Of a stretch of DNA of 64,000 nt, positions 54,454 to 64,000 are shown in pieces. The notes beneath the pieces were generated by a model. It was not told the DNA's origin and did no database searches. It saw only the letters and a list, made by a program, of their open reading frames with translations. The DNA is from Lunularia cruciata. Lineage: Eukaryota > Streptophyta > Marchantiopsida > Lunulariales > Lunulariaceae. The first letter of the stretch is position 1; every line of letters starts with the position of its first letter. A program made the translations under genes and the position numbers. The stretch spans positions 3,511,303 through 3,575,302 of the forward strand of contig OX419759.1 in assembly GCA_948567375.1 (NCBI GenBank), given 5' to 3'.

Positions 54454-55385
54454 CTAATTTTAGTTAATGTTTTAGTGAGGTTTAAGTTTCAAGTGCATAA
54501 AATATGTATTTTAAGGGTTTAAAATAAAATTAAAAAATGTATCCAAATTTTATTTTGTAACTTTATTGCACGTCTACAAGTTCATATCTTTCATTTGAAA
54601 CCTTCCCAAATAAAATCAGACAAAAATCTAAGAGAAATTGATTGTAATGAAAAATACTTTGTATATTAGTATAATAAGGATGGTCTATGATATTTATATA
54701 TCTTTCAGACTTGAGCCTTTACTTTGACCTTGAGTTGTTCTAAGCGATTACTCATGAAAGCAAAGCTATAACTAATACAAAAAGAACTGTAATCATACAA
54801 ATCCTCCAAGTGTACCTGTTAAACCACAATCTAACAAAGCCTGAGCCGAACTCACGTGAGTAATTTCTAATTCTCAAACAATCACAACTTTTATAAATCA
54901 ACATATTTTTTTCTAGCACCTAAGTCCTTTAACTTGATGCATTCGAAGTTCGGTTGTAGTGATTAGATCATTACTTTACTACCTAAGTCACCTTTAAGCT
55001 ATGTGATTCTAACCATATAAACTCGATAAACAACCGCGTGATTATAACTAGGTTCACTACAACTTGAAACTTTGTCGATCGAAGAAAACAAACAAAGTTT
55101 CTTATGCTCAAATGAAAGGTTGACTAAGATTAAGTCCGGAAGAGCTCGTAGAGAGACAGAGACAGCAGACACACCGACATCCATCCATGCAGCAGGGCGA
55201 AGAATGTTCAATAACTACATGCAACATATATTCTCCTACAGAGCAGACTTGTCCGGGCTGTGGAAAGGGATGAATAAATGGGATCAAAAAGGGTCTTGAT
55301 ACCCTCGAAAATTGAACTTTTTGAACCTTGTCAAATAATAAAATAAATATGATTTACTGGATTTCAATTTTTGTGCTGCACCACA

Positions 55386-55416
<31 letters not shown>

Positions 55417-58400
55417 GGTATCTTGACTTCGGTAAAGCTAGTGGTGTAGGGTCCTGGGGATCCATCGATATAGAATGACTTAATATAACTTAATATAATT
55501 GAAAATACGTCATTCTCAAACCTTTCAAAGCTTAAAAGCTTCTGCTCATGATTTCTCGTGAGGATTAGACTGGGTGAACTGGGTTTGAAATTTCAAGTCT
55601 GCGGTTACAGGTGATTATTCTGTCCAATTATTCCTCGTGATTCATACCTCTTGAACCTGTTTCCCCTTTACATCTATCTTATTCTTATGACATCAGTTTT
55701 TCTCATCTGCAGCAGGAAGGCTTAGCTGCACTCCACTACATATATGCTACAGTAGCAGATCTTTTCTTGTAAATGATTGTGATTAATGTTATCTTGCTGG
55801 ATTTCTACCTGGAAATACCTACCTCGATCCTACACCATGACACCGTTTCTACAGTGGCTGTTTACAAATCTGAATCGAGAACCAAAGCGTCGATGTGGTA
55901 TCCAGATTTCTAGTATCAGTAAACTGTGTTCTAAGAAAACATGTATACCTCAGAACTGACTAGATCTATATTTCGTATCCCGTATCAGCTGAGTAAACTG
56001 AAGATATGACATTAATCTCATTCGAGGTGTGAACCTTGACGTATCTCGAATTTCATCAATTCCCGAGAGATTTTGTCTCGGAAGAAAGAGTAAGTTTGAA
56101 GCATGAATGACAATATGTAAAAATAAAATATCAAACTCCAGACGGACTTTGTGTAGGGAGGCATGTCACTCCATTTTCAGTTGAGCACGGCTGATGTCCA
56201 TACATGCAGCCTTAAACAGCACGAGTCTACTTATCCTTCGTGTTTTCTACGCGTTCGCCCTTTTCCCTTACCCACACTTAAATTAAAGGTAAATAGGAAA
56301 GTTATGCACGAAAACACCATTGAGTATAGCAGATTACAGTACAGTAACCATATGTCGGAGAGTTTAATCATGTGAGTGTCATACTGCATGCTTTAATATT
56401 CTCAAACCAGCAGGTATGTACTGGTCGAACAGCACTGTTACCAACTAGTGGTATAGTACACTATAGAGTGGTACCACACGTACAACTCGAAGGATCCTCC
56501 GGAAAGTCGAGTAATAATGAAAACCAACCTATCTTTCACTTGAATCGAGACGATATGATCCTAGGTATGTTGAGATTTGAATAAGCTGGGGCCTGATAAA
56601 GCTAAGTTCTCCAGTTTGTAACCATATTCATAAAGGGGCAGCCTATTTTGTGTGGAACACATGACGCAATGCGCTTGCACCCCAAAGGAACCATGTCGGA
56701 TGCACTCCGTTCGGTGACGAGAGCGCTTACTCGTCCCCGATACAAAAGGGATGCATTTACGTCTTGACTTTCTCCCTTCTCAAGTACCCCCTATTGTCGC
56801 TACAGTTGCTCCAGACTAAGCGTGATGAGACGGCCTTTTGTTCACCAGTCTCCAGTCTTCGAGCCATTCGAGACGGACGGACAGACATGATAGCATCTTC
56901 AATTCAACATCTTTGTCATATCCAAAACACAGAAACGAAGTGCAAAGTATTATGGCGGTATCTTCCCATATGTCATGGTTATGGGCAGAGATAGACTTGA
57001 CAGCAACCCAACATTAGCACTTCGACTCCACGGTACCCTAAGTTGGCGAAAACATTTAACAGTACCCCAACCCTTGCGTGGACGTAGATTGATTGACATG
57101 GACTCAGTCAGTCTGCGTTGGCATTGAAATTCTAGAACAACTAGAGATTGTTTCTGTTTTATTTAGTGTTCGCTGTCAGACGGAGGAATGAAATCAGTAT
57201 AAGTTATAGCAGTTTTGAGAATTGGCCGCCTCCTTCTTCACTTCATCTACCGATTCCTCCCGGTACTGAAGGGCAGGGGGAGAGAAACGGGGTAGGAAGA
57301 ATCGAAGTAGTGACGGAAGATAGAAGAGAAGAAAATCCTCCTGATTTCTTTCTCCCGAAATGAACTATGTGGTATCACGAGGAGCCCGTGGCCGGACTTC
57401 GAGACTTGGACGGCGGAAAAAAGATTGAAAGAAGAATTTCATGCAGATGAGTTCATAGTTTTGAGCTGAGTTGAATTAAACTCGTTCAAATTGAATTCTC
57501 TGGGTTCCATATTGCCGTTGAGGATGTGAACCCGGCCATCAAATAATAGAATGTTTCGATTGTAGATTTTGTGGAAACGGTACGAGAGTGAAAATAATAT
57601 CGTCAATTTTCAACGGACATCTCGTAGTGACCACACGCACTGGAATTGAATGAGGCCTACAACTCGATTATACAAATCTCCTAAATTTCAGGAGAGAGCA
57701 ATTAACATAGAAACGCTACATTCTTGAGAGTGAACAAAGGGTTTTTGGATCACCTCGGGGCACACTCCGTAGTATATTGCGGGACCATTCGGAAATCGTT
57801 TTACAAAGTCGTCACAGAATCTGTAAATGCCCAATTCGTGATGTTCTGATTAGAGTCTATTTTCGCGTTCGTGTATCTTAAGAATATAAAAGAAGCTGAA
57901 TATCATGTATTTTGATTAAGTTAGATCATGATCAAATGATTGTTAAATTTCTTCTGTTAAAATTTTGATCGACCAGACTATCATGTTCTCCGAACTCTCA
58001 TGTTCTCTATCAGAAATATAAGAAATCTCAAACTTTTACTTTCAAATTTGGCAGATTGATGGACTAGATCCTGGTAAGTGAGGTCCTTTCCTCTCATCTG
58101 AAAGTCGATCATCATAACAATCACGAATTTTCTAATCATTAAACCCCGAGCATGCCAAACATCTGAGCTGCGTCGTGCTTGTGAATTCCATTTCTCGAAA
58201 ACTGCCCGTAACTCAATGTACATACAAAAGCACTGTGACTTTCGACTGAAAGATTTATCGCCAACTAAGACAACAACTGCCTCGTCGGTGGACGCCAAGC
58301 TGTGGGGCACTGTTATGTCTTTGGCCAAACTTGGGGTACTTAACTCGAAGTGCCAATGTTGGAGTGTACTGTTAAGTCCATATCTGTGTTTCCTGGCCAC

Positions 58401-61400
58401 TACAGGATTTGGTGGAACAGTGTCGCACTTTGTATGCCAGGGTAGTCGCCCTTCAAATTGACAAACTAAACTTAGAGTCGAGACTTACTTATCTCATCCG
58501 TGGGAGAGTTTCGTTCTCCGCTTTTGATGTGCCAGTTCTTGTTCAACGCCTAATCACTCTTTCCAATCGGTATCGACTACAGCTGTACGTTGAAAATAGA
58601 TTCTAGACTGATGTCCTTGAGCAGGCATGGGGAGGAAAATTGTGCTTTATTCCCTGACTAGGTCATTGATGATAGCAAATATGGTGCATCTTGTGCATGT
58701 ACCAGTTATTTTTCAACTTTTGAGCTATGTCACGTGCCTATTCTTTTCTATATTTCACGTGTGAGAATCCAGAGTTGTGATCTGTAGTCCTTGATTATCT
58801 CGGGCTCCCCTCCTTTCTACCTCTTGTTGAAGGTGTTGCTTACGTTGGAAATTAGTTGGTTTTACTTGTACATGATTAGTTGCAACTTCTCAATACTCAC
58901 AAGCTTGCGTTTGTTATGCCATTGATCCTCAATTGGCATCTTTAAATGATCGAGAGTGAAGAGTAAAGCTAAGCTTAGCATTCTGCCGATAGGAATTAGT
59001 CTTTATTTCGTTCCTCGGGCCGGTTTTAGTTCTTGCTACATTGATTCATAAACACTTCTACTGCTAATCGATTGCACTTTGCCCCGTCAGTGTTGACCAT
59101 TTTGGGAAATAGAGTATATTAACCACCTCGTGCTAATTTCAAAATGAGCAACAGTCCAGGAAAGAGGAACTATCCAGGAAATCGGTTGCAGCTGCTCTTT
59201 ATAATTGTCAATTATGCGCAAAGGTGCTATACTTTCAATGATTGAGTATAACTTCGATGTGATAAAGTTTTCTATTTCATCTCTCTAGTCGAAAGGATTC
59301 GTTGACAATCGGACCTTTTATTCGTCATAAGGTGGAAGATGCTTGTTAACCTCTTTTTCAACTAGCGTTGAACCTTTTCCTGGTACTAGAGTTGCCAGGA
59401 GACTTCCTTCCCGTACGTTGGCTGCAGTTCTTCCTTCTTTCTCGAGTAGTCCGCAAATGAAGGTGGAAAACTAGTTACTTTCTCGCGCAATGGAGACAGT
59501 CTCAAGAAGTAGATTCAATGAATAGACACCTTCTCAAGCCAGATCAGTAGGTATTATCATTGCAGATTAATATCCTCGTACAAGGACTAAGAACCTCGAG
59601 TAGAATTGGTCTAGAAGATGGCTCGGAATGGATCGCTTAAGGCTCATTGTTGTACCACGCTAACAGCAGTACCGTTCGTAGGTTTGACGGCCTTTCCATT
59701 GCTGTATCAGAAAACTTTTGGGTATCAGTACAGCACACAAAACAGCAATGAGGTGACCTATTTTGGTGGAATTATGATTAAATTGGAGCCGAAGAATAGC
59801 TTGCTGTTGATGCCAGATGGAATGGACACACAGGCTACTTAGGCAAGTACTCCGCAGCACAAGGAGATCATGAGCGTGCAGTATGAAATCAATCTGAACT
59901 CTCGATTATCAACTGACAGCAATGAAAATGGTATTAAACTCAGCCTAGTGAAAATGCAATGAGTTGAGGAGATCAGAGAAGAGGTATGGAGCTTGCTTCC
60001 GTGTTTTTTCGAATCCGTAGTCCAACCTAGTCAACTATAGTTCGAAGGAAAAAGGAGATTTTCTCTTACTCAAATGGATTGTCAAATCAAGGTTCATAGT
60101 ATGTGGTAATCCGAGTTTAGTAAAATTTGGAAGGACACATACCTCTACGTGGATGGCAATTGCATATTATGAAGGAGGTACACAGAGAGATGTATGGTGG
60201 AGCCGCAACTGGTCATAAGTGAGCATCACCTCGTTGTCCCGTCTTCCGATACGAGTCAGCATACGACATGAAGTACAAATTGAACAAAGCTGAATATGCA
60301 GATCTCGGCCTCTACCTTTGGTTTTGTCACGTCACAAGCTTTGTTTATGCATGACATCAGACGTGCTTACACTGCTCACCAGTCCAGAGAGAACTCCCAG
60401 CGAAAGCGATTACATCCCGAGAGTTGCAATAGCCCTTCAAGTTGAAACAAATTTGCACACTCCGTCTGGCTTGACAGAGATCACGGTAGATTATAAGTCA
60501 TAGAGAGGTAGCTGGCCAAGATGTCTCTCAACACAATCCGTACTACCAGGATCGAGTTGTGTGTACACACTTCTCTTCCTGCTCCTCTCGAGGAGCTAGC
60601 TCCGTCAAACCACCTGAAAAGTGCGCGTCATCTTCAGTAACATAGGTGCCGGATGTATAATCTGATTCCTGGAAACCGGTCGAGATTTGAAATGTTGCAA
60701 GTGCGGAGTAGTTGGTCTCTGATAAAGCGCAGGAGAGGACACTAGTGGGATACAGAGTACGTAAAACACCATCAACCAGGACATCAGCATAGCACAGTAC
60801 CAACGTAAGTTATGACAAAGCATGGGTGGATCACCTGGCAATTAACACATCATTTTCAGCCTGATTTATCGTCACCACTACTCAGAGTGCTTACTCGTTC
60901 ATGCTTAGCCGTGCTCTCATGTTTCCATTGAACCTGAAAAGTGATTTGCTCCGTGCTCAATAATTGTTGCGTAGATCTATCGTGTTCCTCCCACCCGCCC
61001 GCCCCCCATCTTTTGCCCTGGGAACTGTCATAACTGTCGTAGACATACTAGACCTGCTGCTATCTATCTATCCTCGCAGATTAGTTGAGAATTACTATGG
61101 GGTCTCCTGCCTAGCCTGGCAAGAGATGATTGAGCCCAGGATAGGTGTCATGCATGTACTTCTCTCGTCTTCATCATTTCATTCTTCTCACGCGAACGAG
61201 CCTATTGGAGGGATGCAAACATTCTTCTGTTCCAAGGATTTCGAGTTCTAAGATTCAGTGACGCCCTCTGACTTGCACAACAAGTTTCGGGTATAATAAG
61301 TGCCGGCTTGCTGCTACACGTGGATCAGCTAGTAAATACACCGGGGCCAGGTTGCAAGGAGTACAGGATCCTCCTGAAGTTAGTGTGCTCTGCTATTGTG

Positions 61401-64000
61401 ACCACCTGCTTAGTAAGCTCTAAAAAGCTTTACCATAACTAAAGATATCAGTATATCAGCCTTCGATATTCGGATGTACATATATAAGACTCTATGGGTT
61501 TGATGGAAACAAACGACACCTTCAAGCATGGTCGACACACTTACTTTGAGATTAATGCCAAAGTTGTGCAACACACGCGTCATTTCATCGTTCCGCATCT
61601 CGCCATGTAACTTCAAGAACGAAAACGAACAAGAATTCTGAGGTTTGCTGTTATACCCCGAGGACTGACAAGGAATTTGGACTAAACAGAGCGGTGAACG
61701 GAGGGTCATTAAGATAAATTGGACTAAATAGAGCACTACGACAGGAGCTACGAAAGAGAGAGAACGATAAATCCACAGCTTTGTCTGACATGAGAGGTAG
61801 ACACCACAGGAGTGATGACGGGTGTGAGTTTCGCTGGAGAGACGTTTCTATTAAATCGACGTATTTGGACGTTTGTGAAACGATATTCGCAGTAGGAACT
61901 TAACTTGTAAACTGCTGTACAAATCAGGGGTGATCTTTTAAGTTCCGCTCTTCCACTCACTCCACTTGCTGAACTGTCGTCTTCTCAACTCTGAGCATTG
62001 TACTCAATAGGCAGATAATGTGTTTGGAGTGCCAACGCTTTGTGCCCTCTGGATTTGAGTTTGAAGAAGAGATCGTGGTCCCGTAATCGATCCAACCCTA
62101 CGCTTTCCGGCGCTTTAAACCTGTTACAGACTTGGAGAGAGGGAGGTGTATGGCTGGTACTGTGCAGATCCGGGATAACGTTTCCAAGCAATGTTAAAAG
62201 AGTAGGGGCTAGAATGTCTAGAATATCTGTTTCAGACTTCAGCAAGGCAAGGTTTCCAAAGGCATACGAATTTGACGATAGAAGGCAATTGCTCTCAATG
62301 TGATGGATAGAATTTCTCCTCGAGTCTACTTTGATTACATTCTGCAGGAGCAAGGTGTGCAACGGCTACGAGATGTTCAGAACGCGAGCTTTAGACGTGA
62401 CTAGTCCTTTTACTCATCGACAGATTCCGCTGGAAGAGAAATCTTGACCATGCTTAAGATGGACCTTGTACTTCTCGAGTCGTGATGAGTAGAATAATAG
62501 CAGCTAAGCTTTCTTTTCCTGAACCCCAAAGCTACAAAAAGGGAACCGAGTGATTGCCTGTTTCTCCACACGGAATTGTACAGCTGAAGGTCTTCCCCCT
62601 GTAGGGAACCATCTGGAAACACGATCTCTGATACATTAACTACAGATGGCACCTCATATTATATCGCATAAAGAGCTGCAGAATAACTCGAATGTCGAAA
62701 TTTCTCCATGAAAGTTTTGATAGTAAGCTAAACTTTCACTCTCACCTAACCTTTACCATGATGTGCAGATAAAGCGTGATCTTAAGAACTCAAAGAAAGA
62801 TCAAAATTTGCCTACTGCTGGAGGTAAGATTCACAATGCCGCTTCTTTAAGAGAAACATCGCTCTGGCAGCAAAGAATAAGAAAATCTGTAGCTTACATG
62901 GGCCGGGTCCAAGCCACCCACCTTCCCACTTTCTCCTTGCTGAAGTAACGAACTTTGATGCGCCATCACCTAGGCTCCAAAGAACTCAAATCTAAACACA
63001 AATCGAACTCATCCACCACAACAAGTTTCACATGAGGGCTGAGACATAGCAATAACGTGTCCATGAAGAAACACCTAAAAGATCAGCACCAGCTTCCCCT
63101 TTGGCTTCGCCAATGAATATAATAATAGATCAAAACTTGCAACTGGATCCTTGTTCAGGATGACGTCTATGATGACTGGCGGATTGATTCTGAAAGACAT
63201 AAGGGTTGAGGACAGACTACGACTCGTACATAAACATGAGCACAATGGTGCCGCCTACAGAGCACAGAACAGTACTCATTTTTGCAGTAACGAGCCCCTG
63301 AGGGACAATGGACAAAAATCATCTTGCTCCTAACTGACAACCTGTCGATTTCATATATCGACCAAAGGCAACGCTTCAAGAGCACAGAAGAGTGGTGAAG
63401 TAAAACTCCAGCTTAACCGCTCAATATCCGCAAAGCACATGTACTTTTTCAGGTGCCGTCAAGGTCATCTAAACAATGGACAATGCAAAAGGAAAGTATT
63501 ACCAGTCTGGAGTCTATAATGTACTCAAAGAAATCATTTGCTATCTCAGTCAACGCACATGCCAGGATCAAATTGTCTTCTTGATTAGCTAAAACGTACG
63601 ACATGGCTTGTGTACTCACATTTCACTGTTTCATAGACTGATCCAATATTCCAAAAAGATGTCTCACCAAAGTCTTAAAGTACTGAGAATTTGGAACAAA
63701 TCTAGTATATCATTTCAGCATATATCCAAGGTTGCAGTGATGCATCAAGAGCCCTCCACTCATATAAGGCTTTACCGACAGACGTTGATCAATCAGGCCA
63801 GAATGCGTGAAGACTTCAGTCTATTAAGTAGAGATATCATATGTTACAGTTTTGAGACAGGCTCCTGTAATAAGCATGATTACTTACAACAGGAGATAGC
63901 TTTTTCTAAAAGAAAAGGCTTTCAGTATTTAGGCACTGAAAGGTGCTACGAAACAAATCCTGGTGACTGCAAAGGGATAAAACCAGACAGAACTTGAGGG
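54454..64000. other. No recognisable gene
   Basis: About 9.5 kb of mixed, mostly single-copy-looking DNA without a supported gene. The longest frames (57981-58400 minus, 61985-62362 minus, 63608-63997 plus) show no domain I know. The 61985-62362 frame has the most protein-like composition and could be an exon of an unknown gene. No similarity to the transposons in the centre of the window was noticed, so this may be host intergenic or intronic DNA. Confidence 0.3.
55387..55407. repeat. (CTG)7 microsatellite
   Basis: Seven CTG units followed by CTCCTG. Confidence 0.9.

Noticed and set aside
61985-62362. Minus-strand 125-codon frame as a conserved protein
   Set aside because: The composition looks protein-like (LAPTLLTLLGNVIPDL), but I recognise no family and see no splice or start evidence.

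Overview
The window looks like transposon-rich nuclear DNA of a streptophyte, either a charophyte alga or a seed-free land plant (inference). The grounds are plant-type Ty3/gypsy and Ty1/copia elements, old LINE copies, and an LTR retrotransposon carrying an unpermuted, DNMT3-like cytosine methyltransferase. From memory, methyltransferase-bearing retrotransposons have been described in charophytes and dinoflagellates. The species cannot be named from sequence alone. I recognise no host protein gene, tRNA, rRNA or CRISPR array with confidence.

Layout. Bases 1-9650: no recognisable gene; one 95-bp LINE-tail insertion with a 14-bp target duplication (1615-1709). 9655-22370: a minus-strand LINE split by a 9.9-kb minus-strand Ty3/gypsy-like element (10853-20731) with a CGAG target duplication. 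22371-26855: tail fragments, a tail-sharing SINE-like unit and a second LINE copy. 26856-36450: AT-rich DNA and a decayed minus-strand copia element (30235-34888) carrying a solo LTR (31764-32504). 36450-40050: a third, very old LINE copy, tandem duplications and a plus-strand LINE tail. 40051-47852: an apparently intact plus-strand Ty3/gypsy element with 679-bp LTRs that look identical, inserted in that LINE tail with a GTCG duplication. 47876-54480: decayed repeat DNA with a coiled-coil ORF relic. 54481-64000: no recognisable gene.

The main discovery is the 10853-20731 element. Read on the minus strand it runs LTR, leader, Gag (two zinc knuckles), protease, a DNMT3-like cytosine-5 methyltransferase, reverse transcriptase, RNase H, integrase, and a canonical PHD finger at the C-terminus, where chromoviruses carry a chromodomain. 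A writer of DNA methylation and a reader of histone tails are thus encoded in one Pol. The copy is dead: 17 in-frame stops and three frameshifts. Sixteen of the 17 stops are TAG or TGA of the kind made by C-to-T change in CAG (CHG context) or CGA (CG context), as expected if the element was itself heavily methylated.

The second LTR element (40051-47852) has open gag and pol frames in a -1 overlap, and an additional zinc-knuckle ORF upstream of gag. It may still be competent.
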